Origin: Streptomyces sp. NBC_01317
GTDB lineage: Bacteria > Actinomycetota > Actinomycetes > Streptomycetales > Streptomycetaceae
Assembly: GCF_035961655.1 (NCBI RefSeq)
Contig: NZ_CP108393.1
Span: 4,013,501 to 4,077,500 of the forward strand
Length of the DNA stretch: 64,000 bases
Direction: 5' to 3'
Position numbers and translations under genes: made by a program
The notes under the pieces: generated by a model
Told to the model about the DNA's origin: nothing
The model's database searches: none
The model's input: the letters and a program-made list of their open reading frames with translations, nothing else
Shown: positions 51,927 through 60,499 of the stretch, one piece after another
Layout of the letters: every line of letters starts with the position of its first letter
Numbering within the stretch: position 1 is the first letter of the stretch

Positions 51927-52505
51927 TCAGCAGCCGGGGCCGATCGGCGCGGACGAGGTCAGGGCGAGCGCGGCGAGGCGCAGTTCGGCGTCCCACGTCC
52001 GCCGGTCGAGCCCCACCGTGTACCCGGTGCAGCAGGCGCATTGCGGGATCAGCGAGACAAAGGCCCGCTCCTCGGCGGTCCCGGCGTTTTCGATGTCCGT
52101 CGCCCCCCGGCCGTCCGCCGCCGCCCACTCGTCCGTCGCCACGTCGGCGGGAGCGACTTCTCCGCCGACGAGCCGCGCCGCCAGTCGCCGAAGGGCGTGG
52201 CGCCGCGCCAGCCCCGGATCGGGCAAGTCGATCCCGGCCTCGGCGAGCGCTCGCTCAAACGCCTCGCGGAGGTCACGCGTATTCGCGCCGCGAGGCCAGC
52301 CGGCCAGGTCGCACAGCGCCGGGGTGTCCACCCCGGCCACGAGCGCCTCGGCGGCGATCATCGGCAGGTCCTCCGGACGTATCTCATCCGCCCGATACCG
52401 GCAGGCCACCTCACCCAGAGCCGTAAGTCCGCTCTGCACGCCGTGCAGGCCGTGCACGCTCCGCGCCGAGGCTTCCAGCTCCGATGACGTTCCCCCTGCT
52501 TCCAC
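51927..52505 (-). CDS. Hypothetical soluble protein with Cys-rich C-terminus
   Basis: The product is about 192 residues from GTG 52505 (GGAG just upstream); GTG 52457 is an alternative. The middle has the pattern EDLPMIAAEALVAGVDTPALCDLAGWPRGANTRDLREAFERALAEAGIDLPDP...RRLAARLVGGEV, a recurring but unnamed Streptomyces family. The C-terminal part contains SLIPQCACCTGYTVGLDRRTWDAELRLAA. No signal peptide or membrane helix. It is convergent with the cyclohydrolase gene (8-base gap) and divergent from the ABC exporter. The open frame continues far upstream only as antisense of the exporter genes. Confidence 0.7.
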   Translation of the reverse strand: MEAGGTSSELEASARSVHGLHGVQSGLTALGEVACRYRADEIRPEDLPMIAAEALVAGVDTPALCDLAGWPRGANTRDLREAFERALAEAGIDLPDPGLARRHALRRLAARLVGGEVAPADVATDEWAAADGRGATDIENAGTAEERAFVSLIPQCACCTGYTVGLDRRTWDAELRLAALALTSSAPIGPGC

Positions 52506-52670
52506 GACTCCAACGATGCCAGCACTTCCTCGGACCTGACGCTCCCCGGGGGTCCGAAGGTGCACCCAGCACCACCTCTGGTCCGGGCACCACGCCCCGT
52601 GTGCCTGGCGCTCACCGTCCGTAGCGTCGTGGGCAGGGACGCAGCGGGCGTCCGAGAGGGAGGGACGGCC

Positions 52671-53621
52671 ATGTTCCGTCGTACGGGGACGAGCAAGGGC
52701 ACGGGTACGGGTACGGGTACAGATACGGGCGGCGGCACAGCTACACGTAGCGGCAGGGGCAAACGCCAAGACCGTATGGGCCGGCCCCACCCCGCCCGGA
52801 ACCCCGAGGCGCTCCGCCTCGTCGGCGTCACCAAGGTGTACGGCGAGGCCGAGAGCGCCGTCACCGCGCTCCACCAGGTCACCCTGAGCCTGCCGGCCGG
52901 AAGTTTCACCGCCGTCATGGGGCCGTCCGGCTCCGGCAAGTCCACGCTGCTCCAGTGCGCGGCCGGGCTCGACCGCCCGGACCGGGGCCTGGTCATGGTG
53001 GACGGCGAGGAGATGACGGGCGGCGGAGAGGCGGCGCTGACGAAGTTCCGCAGGCGGCGGATCGGCTTCGTGTTCCAGCAGTACAACCTGCTGGACACCC
53101 TGACCGTGGAGCAGAACACCACCCTGCCGCTGCGCCTCGCCGGCCGCCGCGCCGACCCCGTACGGACCAGGGAGATCCTCACCCTGGTCGGCCTCGGCGA
53201 CCGTCTCGGCCACCGCCCCGACCAGCTGTCCGGCGGGCAGCGGCAACGGGTCGCCATCGCGCGGGCGCTCGTCACCGAGCCCAGCGTGATCTTCGCCGAC
53301 GAGCCGACCGGCGCGCTGGACACCCGGAGCGCGCGGGACGTGCTGGGCCTGCTGCGGGACGCGGTACGGATCCACGGGCGGACGGTGGTGATGGTGACGC
53401 ACGATCCGGTCGCCGCGTCGTACGCGGACTCCGTCCAGTTCCTGGCGGACGGCCGGCTGGCCGGGCAGCTGACCGCGCCCACGGTGGACGCGGTCGCCGA
53501 ACGGCTCGCGCACCTGGGCGACGTCGCGGACCAGAGCCACGACCACGACCGGAACCACGGCGAGGGCCACGGCCGGAACCACCGCGAGGGCCATGGCCAC
53601 CACCTCACCCTGGAGGTCTGA
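52671..53621 (+). CDS. ABC transporter ATP-binding protein (MacB/LolD type)
   Basis: The product is 316 residues. A Gly/Thr repeat leader (GTGTGTDTGGGT) precedes the ABC domain: Walker A GPSGSGKS at about 84, Q-loop FVFQQYNLLDTLTVEQN, signature LSGGQRQR, Walker B VIFADEP and H-loop THD. It pairs with the FtsX-like permease 4 bases downstream. The last ~28 residues are His-rich (SHDHDRNHGEGHGRNHREGHGHH), unusual for the family. GAGGGAGGGA precedes ATG 52671. Confidence 0.93.
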   Translation: MFRRTGTSKGTGTGTGTDTGGGTATRSGRGKRQDRMGRPHPARNPEALRLVGVTKVYGEAESAVTALHQVTLSLPAGSFTAVMGPSGSGKSTLLQCAAGLDRPDRGLVMVDGEEMTGGGEAALTKFRRRRIGFVFQQYNLLDTLTVEQNTTLPLRLAGRRADPVRTREILTLVGLGDRLGHRPDQLSGGQRQRVAIARALVTEPSVIFADEPTGALDTRSARDVLGLLRDAVRIHGRTVVMVTHDPVAASYADSVQFLADGRLAGQLTAPTVDAVAERLAHLGDVADQSHDHDRNHGEGHGRNHREGHGHHLTLEV

Positions 53622-53624
53622 GCC

Positions 53625-54962
53625 ATGTTCGCTCTCGCTCTGCGATCCGTCCGGCAGCGGCCGGGCCGGCTCCTCGCCACCCTCCTGTCCGCCTTCCTGG
53701 GCGCGGCGATCGTCATGACGTTCGGCTCGCTCCAGGACACCGCCGGTGCCCCTGGCGTCGACGACGTCAGCGCCGAGACCCTGCGGGTGTCGTCGAACGT
53801 CGTCGGCGGGTACGGCGCGCTGCTGGTGTTCTTCGCGGTGGCGTCCGCGCTGACCGTGAACGTACGGCAGCGGAGTGCCGAGATCACCCTGCTGCGCAAC
53901 ACCGGCGCGACCCCGGCCCAGATCAAGCGGATGGTCGTCGGCGAGGCCGTCCTGGTGGGCCTGGTCGCGGCACTGCTGGCGGTGGGGCCCGCGATGCTCG
54001 GCGGACGGGTGCTGCTCGGGCTGTTCCAGGACAGCGGCCAGGTCGCCGACGGGGTGGACTTCACCTTCGGCCCGGTGGCGCTGGGGATGGGCGTCGCGGT
54101 GACGCTGCTGGCGTCGGTGAGCGCGGCGTTCCTCGCGGTGCGCCGGGCGACGAGGGCGGCGGCGGGGGCCGGTGTGGGCCGTGGCCGGATCAAAAAGGCG
54201 GCGGGTGTCGCGGCGCTGGTGGGCGGTACGGCGGCGATCGCGGCGACCTTCACGATGGAGGCCACGGCCCCGGCCCTGATGGCCGCGCCCGGTTACGGCG
54301 CGATCCTGCTGTCCGTCGGCTTCGCGATCTTCTCGCCGGCGCTGCTGCGGGGCCTGTTGAAGATGTTCGAGCGGCCGATCACGGCGCTCGCGGGGGCGAG
54401 CGGCTACCTGACCGTACACACCATGCGCCACCGCGCGGCGCAGTTGTCGGGTCTGCTCATGCCGCTGGTGCTGTTCACCGGTACGGCGACGGCGGCGCTC
54501 TACATGCAGGCGGTCCAGACGGACGCGATCCGGGCGTCGGGCCTCACCAGGTCCGTCGAGGACAAGAACGTGGAGACGGTGAACCTCGTGGTCGTCGGCA
54601 TCGTCGTGGTCTTCGCCTGCATCATGATCATCAACACGCTGTACGCGGAGACGTCGTACCGCCGCGCCGAGTTCGGCCGCCAGCGTCTGGCCGGCGCGAC
54701 CCCGGGCCAGGTGCTGAGGACGGTCGGCCTGGAGGGCCTGGTCCTGACGGTGACGGGAGTCTTCTTCGGTACGGCGGCAGGCCTCACCGGCCTCCTCGCC
54801 TTCACGGCGGTCCGCACGGACTCCCTCCTCCCGGAACCGGGCCCGGGCGTCTGGCTCCTGGTCGTGGCGGCGGCGACGGCATCCACCCTCATCACGGGCC
54901 TGACCACGGCCCGCAGGGCGCTGCGAGCCCCGGCGGTCTCGGCGGCAAGCGCGGCGACGTGA
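53625..54962 (+). CDS. FtsX-like ABC exporter permease
   Basis: The product is 445 residues with about eight helices arranged as two FtsX-type halves: FALALRSVRQRPGRLLATLLSAFLGAAIVM at the start, ALTVNVRQRSAEITLLRNTGATPAQIKRMVVGEA as the first FtsX motif, and YRRAEFGRQRLAGATPGQVLRTVGLEG as the second. It forms an exporter with the preceding ATPase. Substrate unknown; such pairs often export antimicrobial peptides or lipids. Confidence 0.92.
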   Translation: MFALALRSVRQRPGRLLATLLSAFLGAAIVMTFGSLQDTAGAPGVDDVSAETLRVSSNVVGGYGALLVFFAVASALTVNVRQRSAEITLLRNTGATPAQIKRMVVGEAVLVGLVAALLAVGPAMLGGRVLLGLFQDSGQVADGVDFTFGPVALGMGVAVTLLASVSAAFLAVRRATRAAAGAGVGRGRIKKAAGVAALVGGTAAIAATFTMEATAPALMAAPGYGAILLSVGFAIFSPALLRGLLKMFERPITALAGASGYLTVHTMRHRAAQLSGLLMPLVLFTGTATAALYMQAVQTDAIRASGLTRSVEDKNVETVNLVVVGIVVVFACIMIINTLYAETSYRRAEFGRQRLAGATPGQVLRTVGLEGLVLTVTGVFFGTAAGLTGLLAFTAVRTDSLLPEPGPGVWLLVVAAATASTLITGLTTARRALRAPAVSAASAAT

Positions 54963-54973
54963 CCTCCACGCAA

Positions 54974-55041
54974 CGACACGGCCCGGTAGGGGCGCCCGTT
55001 GCGGACCGTCCGTACCGGGCCGTCCGTACCGGGCCGTGTCG
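54974..55041. terminator. Inverted repeat terminator region
   Basis: Perfect 15-bp arms (54974-54988 and 55027-55041) enclose a loop that carries another TACCGGGCCGT copy, so alternative hairpins can form. It lies just after the permease stop. The remaining gap to 55259 shows no gene. Confidence 0.7.
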
Positions 55042-55259
55042 TGCGGGGCCACCCACGGGGGCCGCCCGCGCCAGATCCCCACGGCCCGGTGACACACGGT
55101 CAACAGCAGTCGCCCGGTCCGGGGCCCTGCGGGCGGCCCCGCACCGAACCCCGCAGGGGCCAGGCGCAGGGGCGCCACCCGCACCGGCGGCCCTTCGGTC
55201 GAGCGGCCGGGCAGCTCAGCGACCCGGCGGCCCGGCGGCCCGGCGCCCATCCGCCCCCG

Positions 55260-56456
55260 TCACAGCCACCCCCGACGCGCCGCCGTCAGGCTGGCCTGGA
55301 AGCGGGTGGTGGCGTCCAGCTCCGCCATCAGGCGGTGGATGCGGCGCTGGGTCGTGCGTTCGCTCCAGCCCTGCGCGCGGGCGATCGCCGCGTCCGTCAG
55401 TCCCGCCGCCAGCAGCGCCAGCAGGGCGCGGGTCTCCGGGCCTGGGGGCGGTGGCCCCTCGTCGGAGCCGTACCCGGGGCCACCCCCGTACCCGGGGACG
55501 CCAGAGGAAACCGCACCACCGCCGGACCCGGGGCCGCCGCCGGGGCCGGGACCATCTCCGGGCCCAGGATCACCGCCGGGGACGGGGCCGGCCCCGGCCC
55601 CGCCACCCGTCCCGGCAGGGCCACCAGCGACCCGGCCGACCCCCGGCACCGGCCCCCCGCCCGGCACCGTCACGCCCCCCGGATGCGAGGAATCCGTCGC
55701 CAGCAGCGGGAGCGCCCGGTCCCACTGGGCCTCGAACAGCGACGACAGCGCCACCAGCATCGGTGACGGGTGGATCAGGTACGCCACCGACTGGCCACCC
55801 GGCGCCAGGCTGAACGGAATGATCGCCGCCCGGTCGTCGCTCAGCACCAGTTTCAGCGGCAACTCGTTGCGTACCCGCGCCTGTTCGCCCGTACGGATGC
55901 TCGGCACGATGTCGTTGTCCAGCCGCCCCGGCCACGCCACCGCCTCGCGGTCGTAGATCACCCGGTGCACCACACCGGTCCGTTGGCGCTGGACCTGGGC
56001 GTCGAGGTTGCTGCCGGGGCGGTCCACGTACGGCGGGCGGTCGAACGCCCGGATCTCGCGCCGCGCCGCCGCCGTCAGCCGGCGGACCGCCGCGCTGATG
56101 TCGTCGCGGTCCGAGAGCAGCTCCACCGCCATGTCCGGATGGCTGATCCTCGCCGCCTCCCGGTGCGTCTGGGTGAGCCGTTCCACCAACGACCGAGCCT
56201 CGTCGAGCCGGTGTTCGCGCTCCTGGATCAGCGCCGTGACGGCAACATCCGGCGATACGGCGGTGAAGCGCGGCGGCCGTCCCGCCGAGCGGGTCGCGAG
56301 GCCGTCCCTGACCAGCCCGGACAGCAGCTTCCCGACGGCGGACGCGGGCCGGCCGCACGCCTCGGCGACCTCGGAGGCGGTGGCCCTCGGCAGTCCGACC
56401 AACACCTTGTAGACGTGCTCTGTTTCGTCCGTGAGTCCCAGGACGTTAAGTTCCAT
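55260..56456 (-). CDS. TrmB-like/LuxR-type HTH regulator with Gly-Pro linker
   Basis: The product is 398 residues. The N-terminal TrmB-type winged helix (about 5-65, LTDETEHVYKVLVGLPRATASEVAEACG) is followed by a helix (EREHRLDEARSLVERLTQTHREA) and a PLD-like sensor region (90-250, REIRAFDRPPYVDRPGSN...HRVIYDREAV). A linker of about 85 residues is nearly all Gly, Pro and Val. A LuxR-family HTH closes it (about 345-395, LLALLAAGLTDAAIARAQGWSERTTQRRIHRLMAELDATTRFQ). GGAGAAGG precedes ATG 56456. This architecture is common in Streptomyces regulators of specialised genes; no target is evident. Confidence 0.88.
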   Translation of the reverse strand: MELNVLGLTDETEHVYKVLVGLPRATASEVAEACGRPASAVGKLLSGLVRDGLATRSAGRPPRFTAVSPDVAVTALIQEREHRLDEARSLVERLTQTHREAARISHPDMAVELLSDRDDISAAVRRLTAAARREIRAFDRPPYVDRPGSNLDAQVQRQRTGVVHRVIYDREAVAWPGRLDNDIVPSIRTGEQARVRNELPLKLVLSDDRAAIIPFSLAPGGQSVAYLIHPSPMLVALSSLFEAQWDRALPLLATDSSHPGGVTVPGGGPVPGVGRVAGGPAGTGGGAGAGPVPGGDPGPGDGPGPGGGPGSGGGAVSSGVPGYGGGPGYGSDEGPPPPGPETRALLALLAAGLTDAAIARAQGWSERTTQRRIHRLMAELDATTRFQASLTAARRGWL

Positions 56457-56688
56457 GCCTTCTCCGACGTTCCTGTGGCGGCAGCCCGCCAGGTGGCGGA
56501 AGTCGGCCGGCATCACCCACTTGCGCCTCTTCCGTCACGGTTGACATCTTCCACGAGAGTTCCGGTCGGTGTAACCCGCACTCAACCGCTTCTCAGGCCA
56601 GGCGACGCGTACGGGCTGGACGTACGGCCCGTACGACGCCCAGATCCAGCAGCTCTCGTACGGAACAACCCACACACGGCCGTAACGA

Positions 56689-56726
56689 GGGCCGGGCCCC
56701 ATCCCACAGAGGGAGAGGCCCGGCCC
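56689..56726 (-). terminator. Hairpin terminator after SCO0930-type lipoprotein gene
   Basis: Arms GGGCCGGGCC (56689-56698) and GGCCCGGCCC (56717-56726) with an 18-nt loop, downstream of the minus-strand stop at 56814. Confidence 0.65.
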
Positions 56727-56730
56727 TTCA

Positions 56731-56800
56731 TTCGTCGTTCGTCGTTCGTCGTTCGTCGTTCGTCCTTCGTCGTTCGTCCTTCGTCGTTCGTCCTTCGTAC
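56731..56800. repeat. Tandem heptamer array, ten units
   Basis: Ten consecutive 7-base units of TTCGTC(G/C), ending in TTCGTAC, occupy exactly 70 bases just after the lipoprotein gene (stop at 56814). It is probably length-variable. Confidence 0.9.
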
Positions 56801-56813
56801 CCGAAGCGCTGTC

Positions 56814-57752
56814 TCAGCCGAAGAACACCGACGAGACATCGTTGTCGAATCCGATCCCGGCGAGGTCGGCGACGTTGCCGTCGATGACCTTCGACTTACC
56901 GGTGCAGTCGGCCCCGGTCCAGATCTTCAGCGAGCCCTCGGCCTGGATGGAGGAGGCGATGTTGTCCCGGCTGACGTTCTGGCAGCCCTTGCCGGACAGC
57001 CCCTGGGAGCCGTTGTCGGCGAAGTTCCTGTCGTCGAAGAGCACGGCGTTGGAGGCCGGCTCGGCCGCCGGGGCGCCGCTGGAGACGCTGGGAACGGGAA
57101 CGACGCCGCCGCCCGCCTTCTGACCGTCCGGCGTCACGCCGAACCACGTACCGCCCACGCCCTGGCCGTTGGTGTCACCGGGCTTGAGGTCCTTGGAGAA
57201 CCGGTAGACGGGCCAGCCGCCCAGGGTCACCTGGAGAGAGCCGTCGGCGCGCTTGACGACACCGACGTCCTTCTTCTTGATGCCGTCGATGAAGATCTTC
57301 CCGTGCGGGTCGACGATCACCGGCGGCCAGGTGACGGCGCACGCGTCGTTGCAGTTGGACTGCGACGGGTGGGCCGTGTCCTTGTCGAAACGGTAGAGGG
57401 TGAAGCCGGCGCCGTTGGCGACGACGGGGTCGAGGCCGCCCGCCTTCGTGGCCGAGAGCTGGACCCACTTGGCGCCGGCCGGGGTGGTGGGCTTGCCCGC
57501 CGGGTTCGCGAAGTCCCCTGTGTTGGCAGGGGCGTTGTTCTGCTTCGCCGTACCACCGCGGAAGTCGAGACTGCTGAGCGCGGCCTTCGCCGCGTCGGCG
57601 GCCCGGGACCCGGCGTCCGCCGCCCCCGACGCGACGTCGGCCGCGCCCGACGCGGCGGAACCCACCGCCGTGTCATCGCCGTTGCAGGCGGTCAGCAGCA
57701 TCGCGCCCGCGGCGACGGTGGCGGCGATCAATCCCATGCGCTTCCGGAACAT
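56814..57752 (-). CDS. SCO0930-type lipoprotein with secreted-repeat domains
   Basis: The product is 312 residues. Lipobox LTAC is near residue 23 (AAGAMLLTAC). An Ala/Ser-rich spacer follows, then two copies of the 'secreted repeat of unknown function' (WVQLSATKAGGLDPVVANGAGFTLYRFDKDTAHPSQSNCNDACAVTWPPV and LQVTLGGWPVYRFSKDLKPGDTNGQGVGGTWFGVTPDG), the cysteine pair CNDAC being diagnostic. A C-terminal domain of gamma-crystallin-like pattern ends it (NAVLFDDRNF...IWTGADCTGKSKVIDGNVADLAGIGFDNDVSSVFFG). GGGAGA precedes ATG 57752. Function unknown; cell-surface, possibly redox-related. Confidence 0.9.
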   Translation of the reverse strand: MFRKRMGLIAATVAAGAMLLTACNGDDTAVGSAASGAADVASGAADAGSRAADAAKAALSSLDFRGGTAKQNNAPANTGDFANPAGKPTTPAGAKWVQLSATKAGGLDPVVANGAGFTLYRFDKDTAHPSQSNCNDACAVTWPPVIVDPHGKIFIDGIKKKDVGVVKRADGSLQVTLGGWPVYRFSKDLKPGDTNGQGVGGTWFGVTPDGQKAGGGVVPVPSVSSGAPAAEPASNAVLFDDRNFADNGSQGLSGKGCQNVSRDNIASSIQAEGSLKIWTGADCTGKSKVIDGNVADLAGIGFDNDVSSVFFG

Positions 57753-58238
57753 CTTCTGTCTCCCGTGATGATCGGCTCCGGCTCGTCCGAAGCTTTCATG
57801 GGGGAGTACGAGGTGGCTTTGGGGCGGGCTCACCCGGTTACGTCCTGAGGACACAACACGAACAGGGTCCCGACAACGGGTACTTGATCAAGACGTATTA
57901 CTGGACATGTCAGACATCACCCGGAGCCCCAACCGCACCCCTCCCCGCCCCCGTCGGCAGCGACGTGGCCGCGGCGCCTGAGCTGTTCCGCGCGCGCGGG
58001 GCTGATTCACGACCCAGGTGGACGAGATCATGCGTGAGCCGGCCGCGATGGCCCGCGCCCACGCGCCAGGAGTACGCCGACAGCAGGTGGCCGTACCCCA
58101 GGCCGAGGCCTGGCTGCCGACGGCGGCCACCCAGGCGCTGCCGCGCCCCACCGCCGCCGCCTGAGGGGGAAACGGAACGGGGCCCGCGCACAGCCCCGGC
58201 CCCGGACCCGCCGCCCGTACCAAAAACGCCTGAACGGC
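57753..58238. other. Gene-poor interval, two possible small frames
   Basis: No supported gene. A 24-codon frame (57907-57981, MSDITRSPNRTPPRPRRQRR start) and a 48-codon frame (58018-58164, VDEIMREPAAMARAHA start) follow CTTGATCAAG near 57882. Neither has a clear ribosome site or recognised family; they may be remains of one decayed protein. Confidence 0.35.
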
Positions 58239-58490
58239 CTAAACCGCCATCAGGAACGACGCCCACGCGCCCGCGCCGAAGGCCAGCCGGGGCCCCGCCG
58301 GGGCCTTGCTGTCACGCACGAGCGTCACCGGAGCGTCCCGCACGCGCCCGGAGACCCCGTCGGCCGCCTCGGCACAGCGGCCGGAGACCCCGTCCGCCAC
58401 CTCCACACAGTTGCCCTGATCGCCGCTGAAACTGCTCTTCCGCCAGGTCGCGTGGCCGAGGTCCACGCCGGGCTCGATGCAGTGCTTCAC
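58239..58490 (-). CDS. DUF397 protein with internal 11-residue duplication
   Basis: The product is 83 residues. The DUF397 pattern is clear (WRKSSFSGDQGNCVEVADG...VRDSKAPAGPRLAF...WASFL). Residues NCVEVADGVSG are followed by a diverged copy RCAEAADGVSG, coded by a 33-bp tandem duplication (58348-58380, 58381-58413). ATG 58490 overlaps the stop of the DUF5753 regulator (58487), the usual pair. DUF397 proteins act with their HTH partner, e.g. in Streptomyces development switches (BldB-type context). Confidence 0.9.
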   Translation of the reverse strand: MKHCIEPGVDLGHATWRKSSFSGDQGNCVEVADGVSGRCAEAADGVSGRVRDAPVTLVRDSKAPAGPRLAFGAGAWASFLMAV

Positions 58491-59344
58491 GTCTGTTCCC
58501 TCATTCGGCGCGCGAGCATGTCACGCGAAGGTTCTACGTCCAGGGCGGCCGCACGCAACCGGTCGAAAGTTCGGCCGTAAGCGGTCCGGTCGGCGTCACG
58601 TTCGAGGTAAACGCTACTCGCAAGGCCTTCCGAATACACGACATCAAGGTCAGCCTGGACGGGGAACTCAAGGATCACGAACGGACCCAGCATCCCGGCG
58701 TGCGCCCCGGCGGCGAACGGCAGGATCTGCAACGTGACGTTGGGCAGCTCGGTCGCGTCCAGGAGCCGCTTGAACTGCTTGACCGCGGTCGGCGCGCCGC
58801 CCACCGGCCGGTGCAGTACGGACTCGTCGAGGATGGCCCAGAGCTGGAGCGGGTCCTCCCGGTTCAGCGCGGCGTTCTGCCGCGCCAGCCGTACCTCCAC
58901 CAGCGCGTTCACCTCGTCGGCCTTGCGCTCCGGCTTGAGGGACCTGATCACCGTGCGCGCGTAGTCGGGCGTCTGCAACAGGCCCGGAACCAGGGTGGTT
59001 TCGAAGCTGCGGGCCGCCGACGCCTCCGCCTCGAAGTTGATGTAGTCGAGATAGCGCGGCGTGAGGACGTCGTTGTACGGCTGCCACCAGACGCGCCGCT
59101 TGCCCTCTCTCGCCAGCGCTTCGAGGCCGGTACGGGTCTCCTCGTCGCGGACCTTGTACAGGTCCAGCAGGGCGCCCACTTCATGCACCCGCAACCCGCT
59201 GCGGCCCGTCTCGATGCGGCTGATCTTGGACGGGTGCCAGGACAACTCCGCCGCGGCGTCCTCCGCCTTCAGCCCACAGCGTTCCCTGATCTTGCGAAGC
59301 TCAGCACCCAGCATGCGGCGGCGCATGGTCGGAACAGCGGCCAA
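58487..59344 (-). CDS. XRE-family HTH regulator, DUF5753 type
   Basis: The product is 285 residues. XRE HTH at about 10-65 (LGAELRKIRERCGLKAEDAAAELSWHPSKISRIETGRSGLRV) and DUF5753 sensor domain from about 90 (YINFEAEASAARSFETTLVPGLLQTPDYAR; LWAILDESVLHRPVGG; VTLQILPFAAGAHAGMLGPF). TTG 59344 is preferred, with GGGAGG 8 bases upstream; GTG 59353 lies inside that ribosome site. It is translationally coupled to the DUF397 gene. Confidence 0.92.
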   Translation of the reverse strand: MAAVPTMRRRMLGAELRKIRERCGLKAEDAAAELSWHPSKISRIETGRSGLRVHEVGALLDLYKVRDEETRTGLEALAREGKRRVWWQPYNDVLTPRYLDYINFEAEASAARSFETTLVPGLLQTPDYARTVIRSLKPERKADEVNALVEVRLARQNAALNREDPLQLWAILDESVLHRPVGGAPTAVKQFKRLLDATELPNVTLQILPFAAGAHAGMLGPFVILEFPVQADLDVVYSEGLASSVYLERDADRTAYGRTFDRLRAAALDVEPSRDMLARRMREQT

Positions 59345-59452
59345 CTGGCGCACCTCCCTCTCACTCGTGACAGGTCAGCGTATGTGGTGGCCGACGCGGT
59401 CACTGCCCGACCCGGGCAAAGTGCAAGTACGCTTTCAGGAAGGCATGGTGCG

Positions 59453-59478
59453 GCCCGGCCGGAGTCCTCCGGCCGGGC
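59453..59478 (-). terminator. Hairpin terminator after the repeat lipoprotein gene
   Basis: Nearly gapless 12-bp arms (59453-59464 and 59467-59478) lie 32 bases past the minus-strand stop at 59510. Confidence 0.7.
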
Positions 59479-59509
59479 TACCGCGGCCCTTCGGTCACCG
59501 GCGGTCGGT

Positions 59510-60073
59510 TCAGTGGTCCTCGACGATACGGACCGCGACGCCGTCCTGGATCTTCACCTCGGCGGAGACGCCCTTCTTGGCCGCCGCCTCCAGCTCCTCC
59601 TCGGTGCACGGCGTGGCCGCCTGGCCGTTCTCGTCACCGCATATGTCGCCCGCGCCCTGGATGTCCGTGTCGACGGCGACCCAGAACATCTGCTCCGTAC
59701 CCTTCATGTCGCCGACGGCGTACTTGCTGGGCGCGATGTACGTGACGTTCCCGAACCAGGTGCCGGAGACGCCCTTGCCGTCGGAGACTCCCGTGTCCTC
59801 GTCGTCGACGCCCTTGTCGGCCCCGGTGTCGCCCTCGTCCGTACCCTTGTCGGCCCCGGTGTCCCCTTCGTCCGTACCCTTGTCGGCCCCGGTGTCGCCC
59901 TCATCCGTACCCTTGTCCGCGGCCGGCGTCTCCTTCGCGGGCGCGGCGGTGGCCTTGTCGGACGCCGCCGGGGCCGCGGCCAGGTCGTCGCCGTCGCAGG
60001 CCGTCAGCAGTGTGGTGGCGGCGACGAGGGCGACGGCGGCGAGAACGGCCTTGCGCAGGTGGGTACGAGCCAT
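59510..60073 (-). CDS. Small lipoprotein with 11-residue acidic repeats
   Basis: The product is 187 residues. Lipobox LLTAC near residue 26, then a spacer with three exact or near-exact copies of TDEGDTGADKG. A small globular part follows (VSGTWFGNVTYIAPSKYAVGD...FWVAVDTDIQGAGDICGDENGQAATPCTEEELEAAAKKGVSAEVKIQDGVAVRIVEDH) with two Cys that could pair. GGAG lies 9 bases before ATG 60073. Family not recognised; a surface lipoprotein with a length-variable stalk. Confidence 0.8.
   Translation of the reverse strand: MARTHLRKAVLAAVALVAATTLLTACDGDDLAAAPAASDKATAAPAKETPAADKGTDEGDTGADKGTDEGDTGADKGTDEGDTGADKGVDDEDTGVSDGKGVSGTWFGNVTYIAPSKYAVGDMKGTEQMFWVAVDTDIQGAGDICGDENGQAATPCTEEELEAAAKKGVSAEVKIQDGVAVRIVEDH
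59813..59911 (-). repeat. 33-bp coding minisatellite, three units
   Basis: Units 59813-59845, 59846-59878 and 59879-59911 encode the acidic 11-residue repeats of the lipoprotein and differ at only a few bases. Confidence 0.9.
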
Positions 60074-60499
60074 GATGACGAACTCCATGTGTGTCTGGGG
60101 TGTTGGCTCCGCGGACTGTGTCCGCGGATCGGGGCGCGTCCCCCTCGGTGATCACCACTCTGTCGTGCGCCACCGCGGTGCGTAAGAGCGGTCCTGGACT
60201 GAGGACGCGCCTGTCGACGCCCCGTGACATTCGGGACGGGACGCGGTTCACCAATCGGGCATCGGACCCCCAACTACCGCCGTCATCAAGGGTAATCGCC
60301 AACAGCCCTCTCCATACGTCCTGTTCGGCGCCGAGATCACTTCTGCGCGGCCCTGATGGGACCTCACCTCCCACCAGCGAGGTAAAGACAGGGTCTTGGC
60401 TCGCATCCGAGGTTCACTCCCGAGATTCCCCCGGACGGCGGCCGGGCATCACCCCGATGCAGCAACCCCGCGCACACGGACCTCCCGAGGGGGAATCTG
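60074..60499. other. Divergent gene-free interval
   Basis: 426 bases between the lipoprotein gene (minus) and the molybdopterin-domain gene (plus). Composition is less GC-rich than the flanks, consistent with promoters for both. No repeat or coding region of note was seen. Confidence 0.6.

Larger units (their letters stand above)
56457..56813. other. Gene-free interval with terminator and heptamer array
   Basis: It holds the promoter region of the regulator (AT-richer near 56530-56570), the hairpin at 56689-56726 and the tandem heptamers at 56731-56800. No coding potential was seen. Confidence 0.7.

Noticed and set aside
51927..55250. 1107-codon minus-strand frame spanning the exporter
   Set aside because: Only the last ~192 codons look like protein; the rest is antisense of the ABC ATPase and permease, which have clear motifs on the plus strand.
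56731..56800. CRISPR-like array
   Set aside because: Units are 7 bases in direct tandem with no spacers; no cas genes in the window.
58018..58164. Small protein-coding gene
   Set aside because: No ribosome site, no family, and composition typical of random open frames; mentioned only as a possible remnant.
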